Shown here: piece after piece, positions 12,748 through 22,546 of the stretch | How positions within the stretch are numbered: position 1 is the stretch's first letter | How the letters are laid out: every line of letters begins with the position of its first letter | Source: Amoebidium appalachense | Taxonomy: Eukaryota > Ichthyosporea | Reading direction: 5' to 3' | DNA length: 64,000 nt | Assembly (NCBI GenBank): GCA_963693365.1 | Contig: CAVNZM010000001.1 | Span: 14,198,001 to 14,262,000 of the forward strand | The notes under the pieces: generated by a model | What the model saw: the letters and a program-made list of their open reading frames with translations, nothing else | Told to the model about the DNA's origin: nothing | Databases searched by the model: none | Position numbers and translations under genes: made by a program

Positions 12748-14689
12748 TTACATAGTCTCGTCAGACATGACAATATCACTCCCATCACTCACGACATCGC
12801 TCACAGTCTGATCCACTGCATTCAACCTTGGGACGGGGGCCGCTGCACCGACGATGGGGGTACCAGTCTTAATGTCACAGCACTGCTTGTACTTTGCATC
12901 CCAGAACTGACCGGCCGGGCAGGTGGGAATCACACAGCATTGGTTATCCTTGGCATCCCAGTATTGACCCGCGGGGCAAGCGGGGTCATTTGTGGGCTGG
13001 GGCCCCGGGGCGGTGGTCTTAATGTCGCAGCACTGCTTGTACTTTGCATCCCAGAACTGACCGGCCGGGCAGGTGGGAATCACACAGCATTGGTTATACT
13101 TGGCATCCCAGTATTGACCCGTGGGGCAAGCGGGGTCGTTTGTGGGCTGGGGCCCCGGGGGCGGTGGTCTTAATGTCGCAGCACTGCTTGTACTTAGCAT
13201 CCCAGAACTGGCCGGCCGGGCAGGTGGGAATCACACAGCATTGGTTGTACTTGGGGTCCCAGTATTGACCCGCAGGGCAAAGTGGGTCAGGGGTGGGATT
13301 CGGGCCGGGAGCGGTCGACGTCGTCTTGATGTCGCAGCACTGGTTATACTTGGCATCCCAGTATTGGCCGGGGGGGCAGGCAGTGGGCGTAGCGGCGTTG
13401 GTGGTGGTAGCCGTTGTGGAGGGGACGTAGATGGGAAGGCACCTCTGGTAGGTGGCATCCCAGTAGGTACCGGTAGGGCAGATGGGGACGGGAGGGACGG
13501 TGGTAGTAGGGATAATGATGGTGGTGGTGGAGGAGGAGGAGGAGGAGACATAGATGGGGAGGCACTGCTTGGAGACGACATCCCAATACTGGCCGGTAGG
13601 GCAGATGGGGTCAAAGGTGGGCGTCACAGTGGGGCTGAAGGTGGTGGTGGTGGTGGGGACGGGCACTGTCGAGGTGGAGGGAACATAGATGGGGAGACAC
13701 TGCTTGGAGGCGACATCCCAATACTGGCCGGTAGGGCAGATGGGGTCAAAGGTGGGCGTCACAGTGGGGCTGAAGGTGGTGGTGGTGGTGGGGACGGGCA
13801 CTGTCGAGGTGGAGGGAACATAGATGGGGAGACACTGCTTGGAGACGACGTCCCAGTACTGGCCTGTGGGGCAGATGGGGTTGGGGGTGGGCGTCACAGT
13901 GGGGGTGAAGGTGGTGGGGGTGTAGATAGGAATGCACTGCTTGGTTGCGTAGTCCCACACGCTGCCTGTAGGACAGATTGGCTCGGGGGTGGGCGTCCGA
14001 ATGGTGCTTGTGGTGGTGGGGATAGCCGTGGTAACGGTGGTCTTGATAACACAGCACTGGTTGTATTTGGCATCCCAATACTGCCCGGGAGGGCAAATCG
14101 GGTCAGGGGTGGGCTTCGGGCCGGGGGCAGTCGTCTTGATTGTGCAGCATTGGTTGTACTTGGCATCCCAATACTGGCCGGGTGGGCAAATCGGGTCGGG
14201 CTTGATGATGTCACAGCAGCGCCCCTGTGCCGCATCCCAGTACTGACCGGCAGGGCAGTTGGGGTTGGGCTTTGGGTTGGGCTTGACGTCACAGCAGCGT
14301 CCCAGGGCCGCGTCCCAATACTGACCGGCGGGGCAAGTGGTGGGGTTGGGGTTGCAGCAGCCCTCGCTCCAGCTCTTCCACACCTTGCCCCGGGGGCAGC
14401 TAGGGACACGACGGCAGCCAGTGCGCCACATTGCATATCCAAACGGGCAAGCCCTACCGCGCATGCTCTCAAGTACGCGGTTTGTCGCTGGGACCACATT
14501 GTTTGCAGCTGGCGCGGAAATGGCCACGGGCATAGCGATGGGCATGGGCTGGGGGGCTGAGGCCTGGTCAAAGGTAAGTGGGGCATTAACCACTACTGGC
14601 ACAGCACTGTCCCTCTGTGGCACGGAAACGACCGCAGCTGACACGGCGGCGGCCATAAGCACCGCCGAAACGGTAGGTTGCATCAGCAT
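12748..14689 (-). pseudogene. secreted Cys-rich protein with 18 CPxGQYWD modules, frameshifted
   Basis: A secreted, probably extracellular-matrix or wall protein (inferred). It starts MLMQPTVSAVLMAAAVSAAVV, a typical signal peptide, followed by a short linker and then about 18 modules of the form CPxGQYWDxxxxQC(C), the first two divergent. Modules 7-11 lack the doubled Cys and are spaced by Thr/Pro/Ser linkers (mucin-like); the others sit close together. The frame breaks at a G run: 13157-13161 has five G, while the otherwise identical repeat copy at 13007-13010 has four. The frame then continues through four more modules to a stop at 12748. With one base fewer the span gives 646 residues. 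The break may be an assembly homopolymer error rather than a true mutation. No catalytic domain is visible and I do not recognise the module family. Confidence 0.75.
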
Positions 14690-14893
14690 TTTGTATGAGT
14701 TGCGTGATTATTAGCTAAAGGGTTTCTACGATAAAAACTATGGTCTATGGATGTGAAGAAGGACTCGCGAGGGGCTCGGAGTCGAGGTGCCAGCGCTGAA
14801 CTTTCCGAATCCAAGTTCTATAATTCAGGTGGCGAGGTGTGTGTTTAGCGCTGCCAGGCTGGTGATCTGAGAAGGAATGGTGCTTGCACCAGC

Positions 14894-14900
14894 TTATATA
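14894..14900 (-). promoter_or_regulatory. TATA box of the Cys-rich protein gene
   Basis: TATATAA on the minus strand, about 205 bp upstream of the ATG at 14689. An ATCCAATC (CCAAT box) lies about 40 bp further upstream near 14938. No other TATA-like site is closer to the start. Confidence 0.55.
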
Positions 14901-15416
14901 GCTTCGAAGTTCTACAAGGTGTGCCGCTCTATAATCGGATTGGATGAAAAAACCAAAACTGCAGAAACTTTGCAAGTTCTAATGATTTGGGGATGTTGGA
15001 CCTCCTAGACCTGCCCACAATTGTGTATTTCATGACATGTGCTACATAGTAAAACAAACGCGCAAAAAAGCGATTAAAAAAACACAATATAGGAACTTGA
15101 TTTTCGTTTTTTTTAGACTTTCTGGGCAAAGAGTAGATGATCTTAAATGGCTACATACTTGCAGTCTGCGTTTAGCAAGACCGACGCGTCAAACCGTCAC
15201 ACATTGACATGTGATGGCATAGGGTGATGGGGTTTACGCTGTTTACTCGAGGCAAAGAGAACCAGTCTCAGGTATGGGGGGGGGGGTTTTGCTCGGAATA
15301 TCCCCTCAGCGGTATATCATGATCACGTACATAGATGTCGGGTGGTGACTATATATCAGGGTTTACTTTCTCTACGAGACACCATAAAGACTACAAGGAG
15401 AAATCAATTAGTTGGG

Positions 15417-15423
15417 GTTCCCC

Positions 15424-15424
<1 letters not shown>
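15417..15424. repeat. candidate target-site duplication, 3' side
   Basis: GTTCCCCG on the plus strand, immediately outside the poly(A) tail; the exact octamer recurs at 19961-19968, 16 bp upstream of the ORF1 ATG. The flanking bases continue to match with one inserted base, so the duplication may be slightly longer and diverged. Confidence 0.5.
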
Positions 15425-15463
<39 letters not shown>

Positions 15464-15495
15464 GGGCTCCCCTCGGGACACTCGGTATCAGCTGG

Positions 15496-15497
<2 letters not shown>

Positions 15498-15552
<55 letters not shown>

Positions 15553-15569
15553 GTGTGTGTGTGTGCGCG
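15498..15569. repeat. (GT)n in LINE 3' UTR
   Basis: A GT array (CA on the element strand) lying between the ORF2 stop and the poly(A) tail; it is part of the transposed unit. Confidence 0.85.
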
Positions 15570-15573
15570 TGCG

Positions 15574-18500
15574 CTATAATTTTGTAGTGATGTGTTTCTC
15601 AAGCCAATCAATACATCTAATAAACAGGTCGTAGTTACGCGTGTTTAGTATAAAATCAAGGATGTTGTAATTTACAGGTAGGCTATCTTTCTGGGTGTCT
15701 GTTGTGAATGTGACGTGTGTGTGTTGCGGTATTATGTGGTCTATCAAACTACATTTGGCGATACATGACCGGTTAAACTGGTGTGTGTGTGTGTTGTTTG
15801 GGCATGCAAATGATGCCACCTTATACTTATTAGATCTCCACTGTATAGCACGTGTACAGTAAAAGCGTGGTAATTGATCAATAATACCATCAGCTAGAGA
15901 AAGACCAGTTCTACAGGAAGGTAATATGTATTTAGGTGTTATACACTTGCGAGTGCCATATTTGGCAATATGGTTGAGGCGGTCAGTATATATAAAACGA
16001 GACATAAGGCTTAGTTTTTCAAGGTGTATGCTTTCATCGGGTCTAGTGTCGTTTGGTATCTTTTTCCATTTGTTATATTGCGTGATTATCTTGTGATTGT
16101 GTACATGTTTAATAAGTAAGTGGCAGTCCAAAGTCACACACACACTATTGCGGGGTTTATTTGTATTTGTGCCCAGGGGAGAAGGGGAGAGAGAGGGGAG
16201 GAAAGAGGGGAGAGGTGAGGAGGGGACAGGTCGGATAGAGAAGAGAGGGTGGGAGGGCAAATACTTCTTTAAGCGGCTTATGTGCTTATTGAATTTCAGC
16301 GCGAGATAGGATACTCTAGCAGCTATTGGGACCAGACCATATATCGAGAGCGTTACAGGCCCAGGTTTACAACAGTTGTTAGATAGAAAGGAGGCAACTT
16401 CTGCTTCAAGGAAATTTGCCAAGGGTTTAAGCGCTCTAGTTCTCTCTTTCTTGATCCAAGCGGCGAGAAGGGGTAAACCATATTCACATGCCGGGAAGAC
16501 AAAAGTGCGAATAAATGTAAGTCTAATAGAAGGATGGAGGGGTGTGTCTTTAAAAATATTAGCCGAGAAGAAAGCTAACCGCTTACGAGCCAACTCTACC
16601 CTCTTTTCGACCATATGGGGAAACATAACACCAACAGAATCAACCGGAACACCAAGATATTTGTATTCTGGAACTATAGGTACAGGTTTAGATGATAATG
16701 TAAATGTGTGTAAATTGTTAGCTATATCAGGTACAAGAACACCACATTTGTCTATGTTAAGGATCATAAGGTTTGCCTTGCACCACTCTGACACTACATC
16801 GAACAATCTTTGCAGGCGTCTAGGGGTACGGGCAAGGAGGGACAGATCATCAGCATAGAGAAGTGCAGGCGGAAAGTTATTAATAGGGTCATCGTTTTCG
16901 GCGTAAATCTTGACAGCCAAATCATCTATAAATAGGTTAAACAAAAAGGGGCTAAGCAATGAGCCCTGCAAGAGACCTCTAGTACGAGCAAAACCATATG
17001 AAAGATGCCCATTAACCACAGCTCTACCATAGGTTTGAGACAAGAGTGCTTCTAACAGAACACCAATGCAGTGTGGTACACCCCGTGCAGCAAGCTTTTC
17101 CCATAGGAGACCAGGGGAGACAGAATCGTAAGCAGTTTTCCAATCAATAAAGCCAACATATTGTGCACCAACTTGCATAGAATCGTGCAGTGCCATTATT
17201 TGAACATAACATGAATTGTTTTTACGAAAAGCGGATTGGCATGGGTGTATGTGAAGAATAGATTGAAACCTAGGGTGATGTGCAAATAACCTAAGTAAGC
17301 AAGCTTCAAAGAATCTACGAACAACCTGGGTTAGTGTAATGGGGCGAAAGGATGATATGGGGCCCTCAGAGTCCTTCTTAACTATGGGGATCACTAAGGT
17401 ATCTAACCAAGATGACGGGACATGTCCACATTTAACACACCAAGAAAAGAGAGAGCTTAACATGATAGTAAGATCAGGTTTAATAGCACGATCACTTTCC
17501 TTTTGTGGGTAGGAGGGAACAAGGATTTTAAGAAACCCAGCAGGGAGTCCATCAGGTCCACAAGACTTACTAGAGCTATAACTAGATATCACAGACCATA
17601 TGGCATCGGGACTGAAAAAGGGGAGGATCGATTCTATGGGGATAGATGGGTCTACAGGCCACACAATAGGTTTCTGAGCGGGGGTCCTATCTTTAAACAG
17701 TTCCGAGAAATACTTATCAGAGTCTATGAGGGGGTCTCCAGTGGTATCACCAATAATACGAGCAGGGGGGCCAAATCGATTCATACTAGCAAGCCGGCGC
17801 AAGCTTTCCTTTTGAGACAGGGGTTCACCTAGTCTAGCGGGAGTGGTGTTTGGTAACAAGAGAGCATCGGGATATTCCTTCCTACCACCGCCAGCATAAT
17901 CACCGAGATCTATCAAATCATCAACAATAAAGTTAGTGCATGTATCTAGTACGAGATGTGAATCTGGCCTGGCTTGTGCAGATTCTAATAGGCGCATATA
18001 TATAGGGTGTTTCGTAGCATAGCATACACATACATCAACTCTACCCCACTGTGACTTAAGCTGGGATAGACGGAGGCGAAAGGTGGGAGGGGGAGGGGGG
18101 AGCAGATCAAGGGAGATCTTAGGTAGGAAAAGGATAGGAGAGTGGTCAGATGACCTAGAGAGGTTAGGAGGGAGAGAGAGTTTTGACATGGTTGATGGCC
18201 AAAAGGCCACTCCCCAGTCGGTGTTGTGGGCATGGGATATTTGAGGGAACCGCAAAGTGTGACTTTGGACATACCTTGCTAAAGGGATAGCACGCTCCGG
18301 GGGCTTAGATGGGTACCCGACACTCACTTGCAGTGTGTCTGTGTGGTGGAGTCGCGTGTTAAAATCACCTAAAATAACAGTGGACATTGGTAACTGTGAC
18401 AACTCGTGAGTCAATTCGACAACCGACATAGATGGTGGGTAATATACAAAAGTAAAAACATTAGAAAGAAACTCTATAGAAACCGAGAATTCCGTTTTTG

Positions 18501-18768
18501 CTACCGGTTTGCACTTCACTCTCACGTGTGGTGCGGCAAGTACAATAATGCCTCGGTTTTTCGCGTAACCGGGGTGTGTGGATGTGTCGACCAATGTAGA
18601 GTTGAATTTGTGGTGGTTTTTAAACTGTGTTTCGCAAATCACTGTAAACGTGTGGTTGTTTGTCTGTTGTTGTATGTAGCTGATTTTATCGTCGAGTGTC
18701 CCGGGGGGGAGGCCCTTTTGGGGGCCCAGTGTCCGAGCATTCCAGAAGAAGAAGGATAAATTAGGCAT
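15574..18768 (-). CDS. retrotransposon ORF2: APE-type endonuclease and reverse transcriptase
   Basis: 1064 residues. The N-terminal exonuclease/endonuclease/phosphatase domain shows the Asn near residue 9 (FFFWNARTL), ICETQF, GDFN at 134-137 and SDH at 207-209, the catalytic residues of APE-type LINE endonucleases. The reverse transcriptase has FRPITLT, motif A with Asp542 (FIDWKTAYD), the GSLLSPFLFNLFIDDL motif and YADD at 638-641. A long C-terminal region ends in a Cys-containing segment (CPN...C-x3-C) and a hydrophobic/acidic tail. It nicks the target and copies its own RNA by target-primed reverse transcription (family knowledge). No RNase H motif was seen. All catalytic residues are intact. 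A diverged relative of the last third lies at 37.7-38.5 kb. Confidence 0.93.
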   Translation of the reverse strand: MPNLSFFFWNARTLGPQKGLPPGTLDDKISYIQQQTNNHTFTVICETQFKNHHKFNSTLVDTSTHPGYAKNRGIIVLAAPHVRVKCKPVAKTEFSVSIEFLSNVFTFVYYPPSMSVVELTHELSQLPMSTVILGDFNTRLHHTDTLQVSVGYPSKPPERAIPLARYVQSHTLRFPQISHAHNTDWGVAFWPSTMSKLSLPPNLSRSSDHSPILFLPKISLDLLPPPPPTFRLRLSQLKSQWGRVDVCVCYATKHPIYMRLLESAQARPDSHLVLDTCTNFIVDDLIDLGDYAGGGRKEYPDALLLPNTTPARLGEPLSQKESLRRLASMNRFGPPARIIGDTTGDPLIDSDKYFSELFKDRTPAQKPIVWPVDPSIPIESILPFFSPDAIWSVISSYSSSKSCGPDGLPAGFLKILVPSYPQKESDRAIKPDLTIMLSSLFSWCVKCGHVPSSWLDTLVIPIVKKDSEGPISSFRPITLTQVVRRFFEACLLRLFAHHPRFQSILHIHPCQSAFRKNNSCYVQIMALHDSMQVGAQYVGFIDWKTAYDSVSPGLLWEKLAARGVPHCIGVLLEALLSQTYGRAVVNGHLSYGFARTRGLLQGSLLSPFLFNLFIDDLAVKIYAENDDPINNFPPALLYADDLSLLARTPRRLQRLFDVVSEWCKANLMILNIDKCGVLVPDIANNLHTFTLSSKPVPIVPEYKYLGVPVDSVGVMFPHMVEKRVELARKRLAFFSANIFKDTPLHPSIRLTFIRTFVFPACEYGLPLLAAWIKKERTRALKPLANFLEAEVASFLSNNCCKPGPVTLSIYGLVPIAARVSYLALKFNKHISRLKKYLPSHPLFSIRPVPSSPLPSFLPSLSPSPLGTNTNKPRNSVCVTLDCHLLIKHVHNHKIITQYNKWKKIPNDTRPDESIHLEKLSLMSRFIYTDRLNHIAKYGTRKCITPKYILPSCRTGLSLADGIIDQLPRFYCTRAIQWRSNKYKVASFACPNNTHTHQFNRSCIAKCSLIDHIIPQHTHVTFTTDTQKDSLPVNYNILDFILNTRNYDLFIRCIDWLEKHITTKL

Positions 18769-19945
18769 CGGTTTGGTCCGACACCTGTGGGGTTGGTTCC
18801 CACTTGTCGCTTACGGGGTCGTATGCACGACCTTCCGCCAGCGCGAACAGTTCGCAGAAGAGCTCGATTTCCATCTCGCATCGGCGTTTGCGCTCGAGCA
18901 GTTTCTCACCAGAAAACATTGGTTCCTTCGTGCCCGTGTCTATCACGCTCGTAGCATCGTTTTCCAACTTTGCGAGGAACTCTTTTGCCTTGCTGATGCG
19001 TACACGACAACGTGTGGCGCACGCATTCTTAGCAGACACTTTACGTTCTTTGTCTGCTTTCTGAATGTTTTCCGGCGCGCATGGGTCGTAGCTTGGGAGG
19101 TGGGTGAAGAAGCTTCCACACCCCTTTGTCGCGTCACGGATGAACGCACGGTTATAGTCGCCCCGTACTGCTACTTCCAGCACATCGTATCCAATGAAGG
19201 ACAGACAAAGGATGCGAGAGCACCGGAAGCCGAGAGCCTTGAAGATGGACCACATGGCCCTGTGTGGGCGTCTGCCGTGCTTGACTTTGAAATACACCCT
19301 CTCGTATTTGGGTGGGATGTTGATGTTACCGTTTGCTTGGGTGTTCCCCTTAGCCGGCGGTTTGGGAGGGGAGTTGCGGCGGTACTCGTTGCCTGCAAGA
19401 ATGCTGGCATATGTTTCCTTGGCAATTTGGCGGAGCTCGGGTGTTTTACGAGAGTTCGCATATTCTAGGAACTCTGCCGGGAGCTGTGCTTCCGGTCCTG
19501 TGTTGTTTTGTGTTGGGGTGGAAATGTCTCCGTCGCGAGATGTTTGCTCATGAGTTTTGGGGTTTTGCGATCCACTAATGTTTAGCTGGGCTGTGAGTGA
19601 ATCAATGGTGAGCTTGAGTTGGGTATTTTCTGTTTGGAGTTTTTCTATCATGTTCTTGAGTGGTAACAGCTCATTTAGCTGTTTCTTAACGAGGGCAAGT
19701 TCTGCCAGTACTGTATCAACCGAAAGTTTCGGCATGGTTGTTATTGTGTTTCTACGGAGTGGTGTGGTGTTATTCTGAATGGGTAGTGTATTGTAAATAG
19801 GTGTTGCGCTTAGTCTAAGGCGATGTTTTTCTGGTTGTGCATCTGTGGTAGGTGTATCTGCTGGACGTTTTAATGGTCGCACATGTGTGATGGGTGTAGA
19901 TGGAACTTTGAAAGAGGTTCTGAAACGATTATAGGCATGTGCCAT
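18761..19945 (-). CDS. retrotransposon ORF1 protein
   Basis: 394 residues, starting MAHAYNRFRTSF 15 nt inside the inferred 5' end of the element. The N-terminal ~70 residues are basic and Pro/Thr-rich; residues about 73-122 form a leucine-rich coiled coil (LNELLPLKNMIEKLQTENTQ); a polar linker follows; residues about 165-394 form a folded basic domain containing a run of Tyr/Arg-rich sequence and scattered Cys (CSRILC, CATRCR). No CCHC zinc knuckle is visible. By position and coiled coil it is the RNA-binding, particle-forming partner of ORF2 found in two-ORF LINEs; direct RNA binding is inferred. Its stop codon overlaps the ORF2 start. Confidence 0.8.
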   Translation of the reverse strand: MAHAYNRFRTSFKVPSTPITHVRPLKRPADTPTTDAQPEKHRLRLSATPIYNTLPIQNNTTPLRRNTITTMPKLSVDTVLAELALVKKQLNELLPLKNMIEKLQTENTQLKLTIDSLTAQLNISGSQNPKTHEQTSRDGDISTPTQNNTGPEAQLPAEFLEYANSRKTPELRQIAKETYASILAGNEYRRNSPPKPPAKGNTQANGNINIPPKYERVYFKVKHGRRPHRAMWSIFKALGFRCSRILCLSFIGYDVLEVAVRGDYNRAFIRDATKGCGSFFTHLPSYDPCAPENIQKADKERKVSAKNACATRCRVRISKAKEFLAKLENDATSVIDTGTKEPMFSGEKLLERKRRCEMEIELFCELFALAEGRAYDPVSDKWEPTPQVSDQTDA

Positions 19946-20049
19946 GACATGGATGGGGGTGTTCCCCGGCCCTTAGGGCCACGGATGGCCTGGTTTAGGG
20001 GTGGATGCGCGAAGGATACTATTTATTAGCAGATAATAAAGAGCGACAT

Positions 20050-20690
20050 TTGAATCGATGTGTGCGACTGAATCGGTGTGTGCGCGGGTGATTTATTCTT
20101 CCAACTTTTCCGCCAATCACAAAGTCACCTCAAAAAACCTATGTTGTAATGTGCAGGAATCAAAAACGATTGGTCCTTCCGACAATGCCCACTTTCACAG
20201 TCACACAGACATGTGCACTGCAGTGTGCACGCACGGACCGGTCCCTATCGAATTCTCACTGTTCGCAACGCGGTGTCACAAATGAGAAGGGCAAGTTTAC
20301 TGTTCAATATATTAGCGTACATATCCCGTGCAATCCCGGTGTGTATATAATATATATATCAGATTCGGGTTCTATAGAATGCCTCGCCAAGAACTGGAAC
20401 CGGTCAGACCTCACGAAGTACGACACGTGGGCAGTCTACTAAACTTTTTGCATCAATTTCAAGGAACGTCTATCGTTTCCCTCTCACGGTTCGCCGATGA
20501 AAAACGAACACAAGGCTCCACATTTTTCGAGTCCTGAACATCACGGCACACGGGCAGGTTCACGTATGTACATAAGACTTATCGAACGTGAGCAGGTTTT
20601 GAAGTTATCAGATGGACGTGCTCCACCGGCCCTTGAACAAACATGTGCTAGTTTCACGTACACATGGACGTGCTCCAAGGCCCCTTGAAT
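20050..20690. other. LINE 5' flank, no gene
   Basis: No coding sequence recognised. Holds a CCAAT box near 20113 and two of three near-copies of GACGTGCTCCAxxGGCCC (about 20613, 20667; third about 20981), showing a dispersed duplication around the MITE-like element that follows. Confidence 0.45.
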
Positions 20691-20696
20691 CAATAA

Positions 20697-20927
20697 GGAG
20701 AAAGGGTTCATTTTGAAATTTCACTATGTAATTGATCAAATGTCATATGTAGGATTATCGGCCCCCACTGAGTATCGGGAGTTAGGGAGTATGGGGGATT
20801 ACGATCTGCCGTTATGCACATGCATGGTTCATGGCCGCACTCAATTTGATTGGTGGAATATAACGGACCAATAGTCTCATATACCATATATGGTATATGA
20901 GGAAATTTAGTTTTGAACCCTTTCTCC
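20697..20927. mobile_element. candidate MITE (ATAA target duplication)
   Basis: 231 bp with imperfect 25-bp terminal inverted repeats; the first 14 bp (GGAGAAAGGGTTCA) match perfectly and the last five again (AATTT). ATAA flanks both sides (20693-20696, 20928-20931). No ORF. A perfect 26-bp palindrome lies near the right end (20876-20901). The superfamily is unclear. Confidence 0.5.
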
Positions 20928-21088
20928 ATAAATGGGCCAGTTTCACGTACATACAAAGTGTTGAGTGTTGATCAAGAGACGTGCTCCCCAGGACCCCAGC
21001 CGGCCCCTCGAAGTTGAATGAAAAAATGGGTCATAATTGATTCTTGATTTTGAAACGGGGAGGGGGGTAGTATTATTAAACTTTTTTT

Positions 21089-21119
<31 letters not shown>

Positions 21120-21193
21120 AGGGGGGGAGGTCACTTCCACCCACCCGACCTATCGTTCACTGTGACATGACTTTTACTGGAAATCGGCCAAAG

Positions 21194-21217
21194 CGGCCCG
21201 TGATTTATCACGGGCCG
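21194..21217. other. perfect hairpin, 11-bp arms
   Basis: CGGCCCGTGAT (21194-21204) and its exact reverse complement (21207-21217) separated by TT. It would form a very stable stem in RNA or single-stranded DNA. No gene adjoins it, so no role can be assigned. Confidence 0.6.
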
Positions 21218-21739
21218 TGAGGCCGCACAACCAATCACAAGCCTCAGATATGCACATGCCCACTGGTTCAAACACAGCCAAGTTTATACTCAGGAATTTG
21301 GTAGCGCCCTCCCCATCGTGAAAACATGCCCCCAAAGAGAAAAACACGTGGAAACCCTCTTGCGCCGCGCTCCCCACCGTAGAACGACTCACAGTTAGTG
21401 GGCTCTAGCTAGTTTTCCGCAGTAGCCACCTCCAAGCCACACAACGCCGCGAAAACGCCGTTCCAACAGGCCCACTACAACCAGAGCTACACGTTTTTTC
21501 GCAAAACCCACTACCCACCCTGCCCAACTCAACGCTTCAAGAAACCGGGTGCCTCCTGTAGGCTACAACCGCAACAACTTCTTAGTTCAACCCAACCCGT
21601 AAAGTGGTCCTCTCCCACTTAACGGTCCTGGAACCCACAGCGCACCCCGGAGCTACAAAAACGTCCACCCCCCCCCCTCGCTTACGGCCACTAGCCCGGA
21701 ACGTCCAAGCCCAACCCCCGCTGTCCTAGCGGGCAAACC

Positions 21740-22500
21740 GACACCATCGAAGCAACCGAGGCCAACCAATCGGCCACTCATCGACACCACCACCCCTACC
21801 AAACGACCACAGTCTCGCCTGCATCATATGGTCGACACCAACCAGCCCACCGACCGCACCAACACATACGCCCTGGTCAGCACCCACCAACCTCCTGACC
21901 GCACCATCGTATGTCACCCTGGTCAACACAAAAACAACCAAGTGTAACAGACCACAGCGTCGCATGTGTTACCGCCCGGTCAACACCAAACAACTCCCGA
22001 CCACACCTTCACATGCCCCAGTAGGTCACCACCAAGCAATTCGCCACCCACACTAACGCATGCTCCACCCAGTCAACACCAACACTCCTTGACCACACCA
22101 CGCATGCACAACCCGGCATTGCTATCACCAAGCAACCCACGGACCACACTAGCACACGCCACCTGGTCAGCACCCAGCAACTTCCTGACCGCACCATCGT
22201 GTGTTCAACCCTGTCCGACACAAAACAAAACTTCAACCACACACTGCATTTGAGCCCCACGGAGCCCTTTGGGGAGGGCCCGACAACGCCTTCACGTGCA
22301 CTCGTTGGAGTTACCCAACAACCAACCGACCCCACCAACACATACGCCACCCTGGTCAGCACCTAACACCACCCTGGCCACACCCGATCGTATGCTCAAC
22401 CCGGTCATCACCAACAAGCAACCAACCAACCACACGCATGTGCCATCACCAGGTCAACACCAACAACCCCTGACCACACCAACACATGCACCACCCAATA
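21740..22500. repeat. degenerate ~48-bp tandem satellite
   Basis: A (C)-rich array in which GGTCAxCACC recurs at about 21877, 21922, 21979, 22024, 22072, 22164, 22356, 22404 and 22453, mostly at 45-57 bp spacing, followed each time by AACxxCCxGACCxCACC. Long open frames here (Pro/Thr/His-rich) are by-products of the repeat. Confidence 0.7.
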
Positions 22501-22546
22501 CCGAACCAAAAACTGTTTTCTGTACCCTTAATCCCCTTTGAACTTG

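Larger units (their letters stand above)
15425..19960 (-). mobile_element. non-LTR (LINE) retrotransposon, apparently complete
   Basis: A 4.5 kb element on the minus strand: about 15 nt of leader, ORF1, ORF2 overlapping it by 8 nt, a (CA)n-containing 3' UTR and a 35-nt poly(A) tail (T run 15425-15459 on the plus strand). The octamer CGGGGAAC directly follows the tail (15417-15424) and recurs just before the leader (19961-19968), fitting a short target-site duplication. Both ORFs are uninterrupted over 394 and 1064 codons, so the copy is recent and may be active. The near absence of a 5' UTR suggests either slight 5' truncation or a naturally very short leader. Confidence 0.85.

Noticed and set aside
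13121-14560. 479-codon open frame on the plus strand
   Set aside because: It is the antisense of the 18-module Cys-rich gene, opened by its repetitive GC-rich codons. The minus strand has the signal peptide and the conserved modules.
18773-19468. 231-codon plus-strand frame
   Set aside because: Antisense of LINE ORF1; no recognisable domain.
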